Shown piece after piece: positions 50,543 through 60,079 of a stretch of 61,450 bases of DNA; position 1 is the first letter of the stretch; every line of letters starts with the position of its first letter. The stretch lies in NCBI GenBank assembly GCA_030064845.1, contig JASJEC010000005.1:1-61450 (forward strand), read 5' to 3'. Under the pieces are notes generated by a model. It had not been told where the DNA came from and searched no databases. It worked only from the letters and a program-made list of their open reading frames with translations. The stretch comes from Kiloniellales bacterium (GTDB taxonomy: Bacteria > Pseudomonadota > Alphaproteobacteria > Kiloniellales > JAKSDN01). The position numbers and the translations under genes are program-made.

Positions 50543-50719
50543 CTAGGTGGCCCGCTCGACCACCGTCAGGGATACGCGTGCGGTGTTGATCAGAACCTTT
50601 CCGGCATGCTGAAAGTTGACCGTGACTTTCTCGCCGACTACGGATTGGACCTGTCCCAGACCCCAATCGGGTTCATCGGGATGACTGACCAGCATGCCAG
50701 GCTCGAACTCTATGCTCAC
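50543..50719 (-). CDS. DUF3553 domain small protein
   Basis: 58 aa. FEPGMLVSHPDEPDWGLGQVQSVVGEKVTVNF is the DUF3553 motif, a small SH3-like or CarD-like beta domain (VxHPxxPDWGxGxV) often seen at the end of UvrD-like helicases or alone. The GTG at 50719 was chosen because GAGG lies 7-10 nt upstream and the longer frame to 50812 has no similarity. Nucleic-acid-related function is possible. It lies divergent to chpT, 110 bp away. Confidence 0.85.
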   Translation of the reverse strand: MSIEFEPGMLVSHPDEPDWGLGQVQSVVGEKVTVNFQHAGKVLINTARVSLTVVERAT

Positions 50720-50829
50720 CGGGACCCCTCGTTCGTTTCGGCAGATCCTATGCCAGGGGTCGCGCCTGGCCAAGCGGCCAGGCGACGGAGGGACGGGTCG
50801 GCCGGTGCCCAAGCCGATAAAGGAAGCCC

Positions 50830-51477
50830 ATGACAGAAGATAAAGTGATGATCGATCTCAGGGTCATGGAGCTGCTCGCTTCACGTCTCTGCCACGAGCT
50901 CGTCGGCCCGGTCGGGGCCGTCAGCAACGGCATGGAGCTGCTGAGTGACCAGGAATTTGGAATGGCCGACGACGCGCTCGAGCTGGCGACCAAGAGCGCC
51001 GCCCAGGCCGGCTGCGTGCTGCAGTACTACCGGATGGCCTATGGATCGGCCGGCGATCACCAGGGCGGCGACCTCACGCTGTTCCGCAGCCTGGCCGAGG
51101 CGCTGATGACGCACATGAAGTGCGAGCTGCAGTGGTCTGACCCGATGCCAGGCGACGAGGTCCCCAAGGCCTGCGGCAAGATCCTGCTGAACCTGATCGT
51201 CCTGGCCGAGGAATCCCTGCCGCGCGGCGGCGTCATCACGACCATGCTGGCCCGCCAGGGGGACGGCTTCGAGATCTCGGTCGGCGCCAAGGGAACGGAC
51301 GCGGCGCTTCGGGAGCAGACCGAGGCCGCCATGTCTCCCGAGGTGGCGGCCGACAGCCTGACGGCGCGCAACGTGCACGGCCATTTCACTGCGCTCCTGG
51401 TGCAGCGCTATGGCGGCCGTCTGGCCTGCCGGGAAAGCGAGCCCGGCCACCTGGTGTTCAGCGTCGTCCTGCCCTGA
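50830..51477 (+). CDS. chpT: Histidine phosphotransferase ChpT
   Basis: 215 aa. ChpT relays phosphate from the CckA kinase to CtrA and CpdR in the alphaproteobacterial cell-cycle pathway. The phosphorylatable His22 is in ASRLCHELVGPVGAVSNGMELL, the family signature; the C-terminal half is a degenerate ATPase-like domain ending GRLACRESEPGHLVFSVVLP. AAGGAAG precedes the ATG. Its presence near ctrA and flagellar/chemotaxis genes suits the role. Confidence 0.93.
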   Translation: MTEDKVMIDLRVMELLASRLCHELVGPVGAVSNGMELLSDQEFGMADDALELATKSAAQAGCVLQYYRMAYGSAGDHQGGDLTLFRSLAEALMTHMKCELQWSDPMPGDEVPKACGKILLNLIVLAEESLPRGGVITTMLARQGDGFEISVGAKGTDAALREQTEAAMSPEVAADSLTARNVHGHFTALLVQRYGGRLACRESEPGHLVFSVVLP

Positions 51478-53187
51478 TCAGGCGCGCCCGCCGGGCCGCG
51501 AACGGGCAATCGCCCGGCTCAGCGTAATCAGCGGCAGGATGCCGACCAGCACGATGGCGAGGGAGGCCCCCGAGGCCTCGGTCAGGCGTTCGTCGGACGC
51601 GAGGTTGTAGGCCTGCACCGCGAGGGTGTCGAAGTTGAAGGGGCGCATCACCAGGGTAGCCGGCAGCTCCTTCATCACCTCGACGAAGACGAGCAGGCCG
51701 GCGCTCAGCAAGCTGCCGCGCATCAGGGGCGCATGGACATGGCGCAGGGTGCCGCCCGGTCCCTGGCCCAGACTGCGTGCGGCGTCTTCCATGGCCGGCC
51801 GGATCTTGGCCAGGCTCGCCTCGACCGCGTTGATCGAAACCGCGAGAAAGCGCACCAGGTAGGCGAAGACCAGCGCCGCGATGGATCCGGTTAGGAGCAG
51901 ACCGGTGGAGACATCGAAGGTGGCCCGCATCCAGGTGTCGAGCCAGTTGTCCAGCCGGGCGAAGGGGATCAGCACGCTGACGGCGATCACCGTACCCGGG
52001 ATCGCGTAGCCGAGCGCGGCGGTGCGTGTCGCCGCCGCGGTCCAGCGGCTGGGCTGAAGCCTCTGGGCGTAGGCCATGATGATCGCAATCGCGACGGCGA
52101 TGAGCGCGGTGACGGCCGCCAGGGTGAAGGAGTTGAGGGCGAACTGGAAGAAGCGTCCGCCGAACTGCTCGAGGCCGACCTCGAAGGTCATGCGGAGCAG
52201 GATGGCCGCGGGCAGCAGGAAGCCGAGCACCAGGGGAACGGCGCAGAACAGCACGGCGCCCGCCGCCCGGAAGCCGCGCAGGCGGTAGCCCGGCAGCCGC
52301 TGATAGCGGCCTGAGGTGTGATGGTAGCGGGCGCGCCCGCGGCTGACCCGCTCGAGCAGCAAGACGAGCAGGACGAAACCGAGCAAGGCGGAGGACAACT
52401 GGCCCGCCGCGGCCCGGTCGCCCAGCGAGATCCAGGCGTGCACGATCCCGGTCGTGAAGGTCGGTACGCCGAAGAAGGAAACGGTCCCGTAATCGGCGAG
52501 CGCCTCCATGACCGCCAGGGCGGTCCCCGCGACGATCGCCGGGCGCGCCAGCGGCAGCGCCACGCGCGCGAAGCTGCGCCAGGGAGAACAGCCCAGGGTG
52601 CGACTGACCTCCAGGGCGCAGACCGACTGTTCCAGGAAGGCCGAGCGGGCGAGCACGTAGACATAGGGATAGAGCACGAACATCATCATCATGACGGCGC
52701 CGCCCAGGGACTGGATCTCGGGGAACCAGTAGTCGCGGGGCGTCCAGCCGGTCAGGTCTCGCAGCTGGCTCTGCACCGGGCCGGCGACCTGGAAGAAGTC
52801 GGTGTAGGTGTAGGCCATGACGTAGGCCGGCACCGCCAGGGGCAGGATCAGCGCCCATTCGAACAGGCGCCGCCCGGGAAATCGGCACAGGGTGACGAGC
52901 CAAGCGCAGCCGGTCCCGATCACGGGTGCGCCGAGACCGATGCCGAGCGCCAGCATCGCCGTGTTCCAGACGTAGCCGGGCAGAACCGTCGCCGAGAGGT
53001 GCCGCCAGGTATCGCCGCTCGGCTGCAGGAGGCTAATGACAACGCCCAGTGCCGGGATCGAGAACAAGGCCGCCGTTGCCAGCGACATCCAGGCGAGCAG
53101 GGAGAAGCCGCGCGCGCGCCCTGGCGGCCTGGCGGGTGCCGCCGACGGGACCGCGAAGATCTGTGGGTCGCCAGTGGTCTGGCTCAC
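51478..53187 (-). CDS. Iron-type ABC transporter permease (FbpB-like, duplicated core)
   Basis: 569 aa. Two tandem permease cores, each of about six helices with its own EAA loop (first VCALEVSRTLGCSPWRSFARVALPLARP, second RPAMEDAARSLGQGPGGTLRHVHAPLMRG), are typical of Fe3+ importers such as FbpB/SfuB. No binding protein or ATPase gene is adjacent, so its partners are elsewhere. GTG 53187 was chosen; an ATG-type extension to 53280 adds 31 non-conserved residues. Confidence 0.88.
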   Translation of the reverse strand: MSQTTGDPQIFAVPSAAPARPPGRARGFSLLAWMSLATAALFSIPALGVVISLLQPSGDTWRHLSATVLPGYVWNTAMLALGIGLGAPVIGTGCAWLVTLCRFPGRRLFEWALILPLAVPAYVMAYTYTDFFQVAGPVQSQLRDLTGWTPRDYWFPEIQSLGGAVMMMMFVLYPYVYVLARSAFLEQSVCALEVSRTLGCSPWRSFARVALPLARPAIVAGTALAVMEALADYGTVSFFGVPTFTTGIVHAWISLGDRAAAGQLSSALLGFVLLVLLLERVSRGRARYHHTSGRYQRLPGYRLRGFRAAGAVLFCAVPLVLGFLLPAAILLRMTFEVGLEQFGGRFFQFALNSFTLAAVTALIAVAIAIIMAYAQRLQPSRWTAAATRTAALGYAIPGTVIAVSVLIPFARLDNWLDTWMRATFDVSTGLLLTGSIAALVFAYLVRFLAVSINAVEASLAKIRPAMEDAARSLGQGPGGTLRHVHAPLMRGSLLSAGLLVFVEVMKELPATLVMRPFNFDTLAVQAYNLASDERLTEASGASLAIVLVGILPLITLSRAIARSRPGGRA

Positions 53188-53480
53188 GCGTCGAGCTCTC
53201 TTCGATTGCTCCGCTCCCGGCCGTGCCACCAGGGCCGGAAGACCTCGCTCAGAAGTAATGCAATTGATAGGCAATCGCAAGATTGCCCGGGCGCGGCGGC
53301 GAGAGGTCTACCCTGAACGCGGCGCGAAGGAAAGCCGCGATCCGGTGCCAAGGCCTTGGGGTAACGCCTTTTTAAAGGCTTTCTGGGAAGTTTACGCTAG
53401 TCCGATTGTTGGTTAATCGACCGCTTCTGCGGTCGAAGGCTGACCCACGAAAACGAGCGGCAAGGAGCGAGAAGACCTCG

Positions 53481-56156
53481 ATGGACGATCTTCTGAGCGA
53501 GTTCCTGACCGAGACCAACGAGAGTCTCTCCATGCTCGACGTCGAGATCGTGCGGCTGGAGCAGAACCCGAACGACCCCGAACTGATCGGCAACATCTTC
53601 CGGCTGATGCATACGATCAAGGGCACCTGCGGGTTCCTGGGTCTCCCGCGCCTGGAATCGGTCGCGCACGCCGGCGAGGACGTCCTGGGCAAGGTCCGCG
53701 ACGGCCAGCTGGAGGTCACGGCGGACACCGTGTCGCTGATCCTCGAGTGCCTCGACAAGATCCGTTTTCTGCTCGCCAAGCTCGAGGAGCACGAGTGCGA
53801 GCCCGAGGGCGACGACGGTGATCTGATCGCGCGCCTCAAGGCGACCGCCGAAGGCCCGGCAGCCGCGCCCGCCCCGACGCCCGAGCCGGAGCCCGCCGCC
53901 GAGCCCGCGCCCGAAGCGGCGCCGCCGGTTCCGGAAGCCGCCGTACTGACCGTGGTGCCCGACCCGGCCCCGGCCGAGCAGCCGCCGGAAGCGGCGGCGC
54001 CCGAGCTGCCGGCCCCGGCCGCCCCCGCGGCCGTCGAAGCGGCCGCCCCCGCAACCGCCTCCCCGGCTGAGCCGGAGCAGGCGGCGAAGGAATCGTCGGT
54101 CGCCAGCCAGTCGATCCGGGTCAACGTCGACTTGCTCGAGAACCTGATGACCATGGTCTCGGAGTTGGTGCTGACACGGAACCAGCTGCTCCAGATCCTG
54201 CGCTCGCAGCACGAGAGCGAGTTCCACGCGCCGCTTCAGCAGCTGAACCACGTGGTCTCCGAGCTGCAGGAAGGCGTCATGAAGACGCGGATGCAGCCGA
54301 TCGGCAACGCCTGGGCCAAGCTGCCCCGTATCGTCCGGGACATCGCCAACGAGCTCGACAAGAAGATCAATTTGGTGATGAAGGGGGCAGAGACGGAGCT
54401 GGATCGCCAGGTGCTGGAGCTGATCAAGGACCCGCTCACCCACATGGTCAGGAACTCCGGCGATCACGGCCTGGAGCGGCCCCATGAGCGGTTGACCGCC
54501 GGGAAGTCGGAGGTCGGCACGGTCACCCTCAACGCCTACCACGAGGGCGGTCACATCATCATCGAGATCTCCGACGATGGCCGCGGTCTGTCGATCGAGA
54601 AGATCAAGCAGAAGGTGCTGAAGAACGCGTTGGCGACGGAGGCCGAGCTCGAGGGCATGTCGCGCAAGCAAATCATGCAGTTCATCTTCAACCCGGGTTT
54701 CTCGACCGCCGAGACGGTGACCTCGGTTTCCGGCCGCGGTGTCGGCATGGATGTAGTCCGGACCAACATCGAGAAGATCGGCGGCACCATCGAGCTCTCG
54801 TCCGAGGAGGGCAAGGGCACGCGCTTTTTGATCAAGATCCCCTTGACCCTGGCGATCGTGTCGGCGCTGGTCGTCGAGTGTGGCGGCCAGCCCTTCGCCA
54901 TCCCGCAGCTCTCGGTGGTCGAGCTGGTTCGGGCCTCGTCAAAGTCCGAGCACACCATCGAGCGGATCAACGAAACGCCGGTGCTCCGGCTGCGCGATCG
55001 CCTGCTGCCGCTGGTCAACCTGCGCAGTCTGCTCGGCCTGCCGGCCCCCGAGGGCCAGGAGAACGGCGACCAGGTCCAGGGCTTCATCGTCGTGGCGCAG
55101 GTCGGGGCCTACAGCTTCGGCATCATCGTTGATCGGGTCTTCGATACCGAGGAGATCGTCGTGAAGCCGGTCGCGCCGATCCTGCGCGACCTGACGCTGT
55201 TCTCGGGCAACACGATCCTGGGCGACGGGAGCGTCGTCATGATCCTCGACCCCAACGGGATCGCCGCCGCGACCGGCGAGCTGTCGGTGACCGAGAGCGG
55301 CGCGGGCGCCCAGCTCGAACAGGAGGAGCAAACGGGCGAAGAGCGCATCGCCATGCTGGTGTTTCGCGCGATCGACGAGGCGCCCAAGGCCGTGCCCCTG
55401 TCGCTGGTCGCCAGGATCGAGGAAATCGAACTCGAGAAGGTGGAGAACTCGAGCAACCGCTATGTCGTCCAGTACCGCGGCCAGCTCATGCCCCTGGTGC
55501 TGATGGAGGGGATGCCGCCGCTCAAGCAGGAAGGCCGCCAGCCGGTTCTGGTGTTCTCCGATCGCGGCCGATCCATGGGTCTGGTCGTGGACGAGATCGT
55601 CGACATCGTGGAAGACCGCGTGAACGTGCAGCTGACCGGCGAACAGGCCGGTCTGATCGGCAGCGCGATCATCAACGGCCAGGCGACCGACGTGATCGAT
55701 ACCAGCCATTACCTGACCAAGGCCTTCCATGACTGGTTCGGCGCCGGGCAACGCCAGGCCTTCGGCGACGACGGCCAGGGCCGGGTCCTGCTGGTCGACG
55801 ACAGCCCCTTCTTCCGCAACCTGCTGGCCCCGCTGCTCAGCGTTGCGGGCTACGAGGTGACCGCCGTGAGCGGCGCGACCGAGGCGCTGGCGCTCTGCGA
55901 GTCCGGCAAGACCTACGACGTGATCATCTCGGATATCGAGATGCCGAAGATGAACGGCTTTGAATTCGCCCAGACGGTGCGCCAGTCCTCGCCCTGGGCC
56001 GAGACCCCCATGGTCGCGCTCTCCTCCCATGCCAATCCTAGAGACCTGGCGCGCGGCCGCTCGGTCGGATTTGACGACTATGTGCCCAAGACCGATCGGG
56101 ACGCCCTGTTGCGGGCGCTCGAGGAAACCCTGACCCACGCGCGAGGCGCCGCATGA
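53481..56156 (+). CDS. cheA: Chemotaxis hybrid histidine kinase CheA with C-terminal receiver
   Basis: 891 aa. Domains in order: Hpt (His44 in RLMHTIKGTCGFLG), an Ala/Pro-rich linker (~120-200) in place of a clear P2 domain, dimerisation helices, HATPase (VRNSGDHGLE, SDDGRGL, TAETVTSVSGRGVGMDVV, GKGTRFLIKIP), a CheW-like domain, a second CheW-like domain (from ~residue 620), and a receiver with Asp in IISDIEMPKMNGFEF near the end. The double CheW-like plus receiver form is found in Rhodospirillales. ATG 53481 has AAGGAG 13 nt before it. It begins the che operon and overlaps cheW by 4 nt (ATGA). Confidence 0.95.
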   Translation: MDDLLSEFLTETNESLSMLDVEIVRLEQNPNDPELIGNIFRLMHTIKGTCGFLGLPRLESVAHAGEDVLGKVRDGQLEVTADTVSLILECLDKIRFLLAKLEEHECEPEGDDGDLIARLKATAEGPAAAPAPTPEPEPAAEPAPEAAPPVPEAAVLTVVPDPAPAEQPPEAAAPELPAPAAPAAVEAAAPATASPAEPEQAAKESSVASQSIRVNVDLLENLMTMVSELVLTRNQLLQILRSQHESEFHAPLQQLNHVVSELQEGVMKTRMQPIGNAWAKLPRIVRDIANELDKKINLVMKGAETELDRQVLELIKDPLTHMVRNSGDHGLERPHERLTAGKSEVGTVTLNAYHEGGHIIIEISDDGRGLSIEKIKQKVLKNALATEAELEGMSRKQIMQFIFNPGFSTAETVTSVSGRGVGMDVVRTNIEKIGGTIELSSEEGKGTRFLIKIPLTLAIVSALVVECGGQPFAIPQLSVVELVRASSKSEHTIERINETPVLRLRDRLLPLVNLRSLLGLPAPEGQENGDQVQGFIVVAQVGAYSFGIIVDRVFDTEEIVVKPVAPILRDLTLFSGNTILGDGSVVMILDPNGIAAATGELSVTESGAGAQLEQEEQTGEERIAMLVFRAIDEAPKAVPLSLVARIEEIELEKVENSSNRYVVQYRGQLMPLVLMEGMPPLKQEGRQPVLVFSDRGRSMGLVVDEIVDIVEDRVNVQLTGEQAGLIGSAIINGQATDVIDTSHYLTKAFHDWFGAGQRQAFGDDGQGRVLLVDDSPFFRNLLAPLLSVAGYEVTAVSGATEALALCESGKTYDVIISDIEMPKMNGFEFAQTVRQSSPWAETPMVALSSHANPRDLARGRSVGFDDYVPKTDRDALLRALEETLTHARGAA

Positions 56157-56641
56157 CCGTGGAACCGCCGAAAACGGGAGACCAATCCGCCGACGGCGGA
56201 AAGGCGTCCCAGGACTTCGTGACATTTACGATTGCCGAACAGTTGTTCGGTATACCGGTGCTCAAGGTTCAAGATATCTTGGCCGCGCGCCGGATCGCTC
56301 CGATCCCCCTGGCGCCGCCGGAGATTTCCGGCTCGCTCAACCTGCGGGGGAGAATCGTAACGGTCATCGATGTCAGGCGCCGGCTGGGCTTGCCGGCCGC
56401 CGACTGCGAGACCGAGCCCATGAGCGTGGTGGTCGAGCACGGCCAAGATCTCTACAGCCTGACTGTCGATAGCGTAGGTGAGGTCTTGGCTCTTTCGCCC
56501 GATACTTTCGAACCCAATCCGCCCACCCTGGATCCCCGCGTGCGGGAGTTCTCGGCGGGCATCTTTCGTCTTCAGAACAAGCTCTTGGTAAGCCTGAACG
56601 TCGAGCGCTTGTTGGATTACGGCGCGTCGGCGGCGGCCTGA
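56153..56641 (+). CDS. cheW: Chemotaxis coupling protein CheW
   Basis: 162 aa, one SH3-like CheW fold: FTIAEQLFGIPVLKVQDILAARRIAPIPLAPPEISGSLNLRGRIVTVIDVRRRLG is the standard motif run. It couples receptors to CheA. The ATG overlaps the cheA stop by 4 nt. The first ~20 residues are a non-conserved acidic lead. Confidence 0.95.
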   Translation: MTVEPPKTGDQSADGGKASQDFVTFTIAEQLFGIPVLKVQDILAARRIAPIPLAPPEISGSLNLRGRIVTVIDVRRRLGLPAADCETEPMSVVVEHGQDLYSLTVDSVGEVLALSPDTFEPNPPTLDPRVREFSAGIFRLQNKLLVSLNVERLLDYGASAAA

Positions 56642-56700
56642 CCCGGCCAGCGGTCCGAACCTGAAGAGCCCGACGCGGCGCAAGGATTTGGAGCTTTGAA

Positions 56701-57066
56701 ATGAAGTCCTGTTTGATTGTTGATGACTCGAAGGTCGTGCGGATGGTCGCCCGCAAGATTCTCGAGGGCCTTCAGTTCCAGATCGAAGAGGCCGAGAACG
56801 GCCAGGTCGCGCTCGAGGCCTGCCAGCGCAGCATGCCGGACGCCATCCTACTGGACTGGAACATGCCGGTGATGAACGGCCTGGAATTCCTGAAGGATCT
56901 GCGCGCCGCGCCGGGCGGCGACCGGCCGGTGGTCGTCTTCTGCACCACGGAAAACGACATGACCCACATCCAGCAGGCGATCGGCGCCGGCGCCAACGAG
57001 TACATCATGAAGCCCTTCGACGGCGACATCATCGAATCCAAGTTCTCGCAAGCCGGATTGCTTTGA
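56701..57066 (+). CDS. cheY: Chemotaxis response regulator CheY
   Basis: 121-aa single receiver domain. Acidic pair DD at residues 8-9 (LIVDDSK), phospho-acceptor Asp52 in AILLDWNMPVMNGLEF, Thr in VVFCTTEND, and Lys103 in YIMKPFD. CheY-P would bind the flagellar switch. It lies 60 nt after cheW and before cheB. Confidence 0.95.
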   Translation: MKSCLIVDDSKVVRMVARKILEGLQFQIEEAENGQVALEACQRSMPDAILLDWNMPVMNGLEFLKDLRAAPGGDRPVVVFCTTENDMTHIQQAIGAGANEYIMKPFDGDIIESKFSQAGLL

Positions 57067-57097
57067 GGGCGCCGGGGCAGGGATCGAGGACAGCCGC

Positions 57098-58192
57098 ATG
57101 ACCACAGCGAAGCCTTGCCGCGTCATGGTGGTCGACGACTCGGCCGTCATTCGGGGTCTTCTGACCAAGCTGCTCGAATCCGACGGCGGGATCGCGGTGG
57201 TCGCCTCGGCGCAGAACGGCGAAGTGGCGCTGAAGGCCCTGGAGCGCCACGAGATCGACGTCGTGATTTTGGACATCGAGATGCCCGTGATGGACGGGCT
57301 GACCGCCTTGCCGCTGATGATCAAGGCCAGGCCGGACCTGAAGGTCATCATGGCTTCGACCCTGACCCGGAAGAACGCGGACATCAGCATGCGGGCGCTC
57401 CGGGCCGGGGCGACCGACTACATTCCGAAGCCGACTTCGGCCAGCGAGCTCCACTCGACCGATGATTTCAAGCGCGAGCTGATCGGCAAGATCAAGGCCC
57501 TTGTGCCGGCCCGCGGCGGGGCCACGGCGCCGCCCCGGGATCGCGCAGCCACGCCGGTCCGCCCGGCGGCGGCGCCTTCTTCGATTCAGCTCCGCCGGCA
57601 AGGGCTGGCCCAACCCGAGGCGATCGGCATCGCAAGTTCGACGGGCGGTCCGCAAGCCCTGTTCGAGGTGTTCGGCAATCTGCCGGCCGGGCTGACCCAG
57701 CCCGTCTTCGTCACCCAGCACATGCCGCCGACCTTCACGGCCATGCTGGCCGAGCATATCTCGCGGGTTTCTGAGCTGCCCTGCCACGAAGCGGTCGACG
57801 GGGAAGCCGTCGTCGGCGGACAGGTCTACCTGGCGCCCGGCGGCTTCCACATGGAAGTGGTCGCCAAAGGCGGCGCGAAGACGATCGCCTTGAACCAGAA
57901 CCCTCCGGAAAACTTCTGCCGACCGGCTGCCGATCCGATGTTCCGCAGCATGGCCCAGGTCTACGGCGGCCGCCTCCTGGCGGTTGTCCTGACCGGCATG
58001 GGCGCGGACGGCAAGAAGGGGGCCGAAGAGATCACCGCCGCCGGCGGCACCGTCATCGCCCAGGACGAAGCGAGCAGCGTCGTCTGGGGCATGCCCGGAG
58101 CCGTGGCGACCGCGGGTCTCTGCTCGGCCCTGTTGCCGCTGTCGGAAATCGCCGGCTATGTGGCGCGCGCCGCGATGAGGACAGCAGCATGA
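57098..58192 (+). CDS. cheB: Chemotaxis methylesterase CheB
   Basis: 364 aa: N-terminal receiver (VMVVDDSAVIRG; Asp in VVILDIEMPVMDGLTAL; PKP near 110) and a C-terminal methylesterase with the catalytic SSTGGPQAL Ser, His in FVTQHMPPTF and Asp in LTGMGADGKKG. It demethylates or deamidates receptor glutamates, the counterpart of CheR. The ATGA overlap joins it to cheR. Confidence 0.95.
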   Translation: MTTAKPCRVMVVDDSAVIRGLLTKLLESDGGIAVVASAQNGEVALKALERHEIDVVILDIEMPVMDGLTALPLMIKARPDLKVIMASTLTRKNADISMRALRAGATDYIPKPTSASELHSTDDFKRELIGKIKALVPARGGATAPPRDRAATPVRPAAAPSSIQLRRQGLAQPEAIGIASSTGGPQALFEVFGNLPAGLTQPVFVTQHMPPTFTAMLAEHISRVSELPCHEAVDGEAVVGGQVYLAPGGFHMEVVAKGGAKTIALNQNPPENFCRPAADPMFRSMAQVYGGRLLAVVLTGMGADGKKGAEEITAAGGTVIAQDEASSVVWGMPGAVATAGLCSALLPLSEIAGYVARAAMRTAA

Positions 58193-59034
58193 ACGTGCAC
58201 GACTTCGAACTCATAGCCCGCCTGCTCAAGGAGCGCTCGGGACTGGTCCTGAGCAAGGACAAGGCATACCTGCTCGAGAGCCGGCTCAATCCCGTCTCGC
58301 GGCGGCACAATTTCAAGGGCATCGACGAGCTGGTGGCCGCCGTCCGCCTCGGCAAGGACGAGCGCCTGCTGACCGACGTCACCGAGGCGATGACCACCAA
58401 CGAGTCCTTCTTCTTCCGCGACACCAAGCCGTTCGACCAGTTCCGCCTGATCGTGCTGCCCCACCTGCTGGAGCACCGGGGCAGCACCAAGTCGATCCGG
58501 ATCTGGAGCGCGGCCTGCTCGAGCGGCCAGGAGCCCTATTCGCTGGCCATGATCCTGAAGGAGAACGCCGCCCAGCTCGCCGGCTGGAAGATCGACATCC
58601 TGGCGACAGACCTCTCCGAGGAAGTGCTGGAGAAGGCCAGGGAGGGAGCCTATTCCCAGTTCGAGGTCCAGCGCGGCCTGCCGATAAATCTGCTGGTCAA
58701 GTACTTCGTCCAGGACAACGAGCGCTGGCGCATCGGCGACGAGATCCGGGACATGGTGAGCTTCAAGCCGTTCAACCTCTTGGACAGCCCGAAGGTGCTC
58801 GGCAGCTTCGACGTCGTGTTCTGCCGCAACGTCCTGATCTATTTCGATCAGGAGACCAAGAGCAAGGTCCTGAACCAGGTCGCCTCGCTGATGCCCGACG
58901 ACGGATTCCTCTACCTGGGCGGCGCCGAGACGGTCCTGGGCATCTGCGACCGGTTCCAGCTGATCCCGGGCCAGCGCGGCATCTACGGCCTGAGCAAGGG
59001 CAAGGACAAGGCGGCGATCCGCGCCGCCAGCTAG
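58189..59034 (+). CDS. cheR: Chemotaxis methyltransferase CheR
   Basis: 281 aa. SAM-binding IWSAACSSGQEPYSLAM near residue 105-121, TDLSEEVLEKAREGAYS, and FCRNVLIYFDQETK are diagnostic. It adds methyl groups to receptor glutamates. It ends the che operon; there is no cheD and no receptor gene in the window. Confidence 0.95.
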   Translation: MNVHDFELIARLLKERSGLVLSKDKAYLLESRLNPVSRRHNFKGIDELVAAVRLGKDERLLTDVTEAMTTNESFFFRDTKPFDQFRLIVLPHLLEHRGSTKSIRIWSAACSSGQEPYSLAMILKENAAQLAGWKIDILATDLSEEVLEKAREGAYSQFEVQRGLPINLLVKYFVQDNERWRIGDEIRDMVSFKPFNLLDSPKVLGSFDVVFCRNVLIYFDQETKSKVLNQVASLMPDDGFLYLGGAETVLGICDRFQLIPGQRGIYGLSKGKDKAAIRAAS

Positions 59035-59140
59035 AGCCCATTCATCCGATCGGAGATTGAGGCAGGGCGTTAGCCGCTGTCGGCGCGCAGCCGTCGTGCC
59101 GCGCGCACGCGTCCGTAAATGACGGGAGAGTGAGGATTGC

Positions 59141-59158
59141 TTCCCGGACCGGGGTCCG
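59141..59158. terminator. Hairpin between convergent cheR and ctrA
   Basis: CCCGGAC-CGGG-GTCCGGG: a perfect 7-bp stem (59141-59147 with 59152-59158) in the 132-bp gap between the convergent ends of cheR and ctrA. Neither strand carries a following T-run, so it may act as a weak bidirectional terminator. A second GC-rich imperfect hairpin lies near 59080-59105. Confidence 0.45.
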
Positions 59159-59166
59159 GGCGGGGA

Positions 59167-59889
59167 TCAGGCGCTGATCGCTTTCTGTTCGTCGTCCGCG
59201 CCGGCGCCGCGCTTGACCGGGTCGCGCAGCACGTAGCCGCGGCCCCAGACCGTCTCGATGTAGTTCTCGCCGCCGGTCGCCGCCGCAAGCTTCTTGCGCA
59301 GCTTGCAGACGAAGACGTCGATGATCTTGAGCTCGGGCTCGTCCATGCCGCCGTAGAGATGGTTTAGGAACATCTCCTTGGTCAGGGTCGTGCCCTTGCG
59401 CAGGGACAGGAGCTCGAGGATGCCGTACTCCTTGCCGGTCAGGTGCAGCGGCTGGCTGTTCACCTCGACCGTGCGGGTGTCCAGGTTGACCGTCAGCTTG
59501 CCGGTTTCGATGATCGAATCGGAGTGGCCCTTGGACCGCCGAACAATAGCCTGGATCCGGGCGATCAGCTCGCGCTTGTCGAAGGGCTTGGTTAGGTAGT
59601 CGTCGGCGCCGACGCCGAGACCCTTGATCTTGTCGTCCAGGCCGGACAGGCCGGACAGGATCAGGATCGGCGTCTGGACCCGGGCGGCACGCAGGCGCCG
59701 GAGCACCTCGTAGCCGTCGATATCAGGCAGCATCAGGTCCAGGATTATGATGTCGTAGTCGTAGAGCTTGCCGATTTCCAAACCGTCCTCGCCCATGTCC
59801 GTCGTGTCACAGACATAACTCTCGGACCGAAGCATCATCTCGATGCTTTGGGCGGTCGCGGAATCGTCCTCAACAAGGAGCACACGCAT
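59167..59889 (-). CDS. ctrA: Cell cycle response regulator CtrA
   Basis: 240 aa, OmpR-type. The receiver has DD at 8-9 and phospho-acceptor Asp51 ([17 protein letters not shown]); the winged-helix half ends with the CtrA-specific [19 protein letters not shown]. The family in Caulobacter controls flagellar, chemotaxis and division genes by binding TTAA-N7-TTAA sites. In non-Caulobacterales it mainly controls motility. A TTAA-N7-TTAC site lies 69 bp upstream of its ATG. Confidence 0.96.
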   Translation of the reverse strand: MRVLLVEDDSATAQSIEMMLRSESYVCDTTDMGEDGLEIGKLYDYDIIILDLMLPDIDGYEVLRRLRAARVQTPILILSGLSGLDDKIKGLGVGADDYLTKPFDKRELIARIQAIVRRSKGHSDSIIETGKLTVNLDTRTVEVNSQPLHLTGKEYGILELLSLRKGTTLTKEMFLNHLYGGMDEPELKIIDVFVCKLRKKLAAATGGENYIETVWGRGYVLRDPVKRGAGADDEQKAISA

Positions 59890-59957
59890 AACTTCAACCC
59901 CCGGGTCTCATGCTTTCTCACCGAATGAGCAGTGTTAACCACTTTGCCTTTCTGTTC

Positions 59958-59972
59958 TTAACAAATGCTTAC
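59958..59972. promoter_or_regulatory. CtrA-type box between ctrA and fliI
   Basis: TTAACAAATGCTTAC: TTAA-N7-TTAC, one base from the CtrA consensus TTAA-N7-TTAA. It lies in the 190-bp divergent gap, which is much richer in A+T than its surroundings and suits an autoregulated ctrA and a CtrA-controlled flagellar gene. I see no further full match in this gap. Confidence 0.55.
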
Positions 59973-60079
59973 TCCCGGTGCAAAGACCCATTTATTAGGC
60001 TTTACTGGTCCTTAAATCGGCCAGTTCATACTCTTTTTTGCTCGCCAGCTGACTTGGTTTTTCCGCGCAGGGCAAAGAG

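Noticed and set aside
53341-53400. Sigma-28-type promoter ahead of cheA
   Set aside because: TAAA followed by a GC-poor stretch is present, but no GCCGATAA-like -10 lies at the right distance; GCCTTT-TT-AAAGGC there is only a small hairpin.
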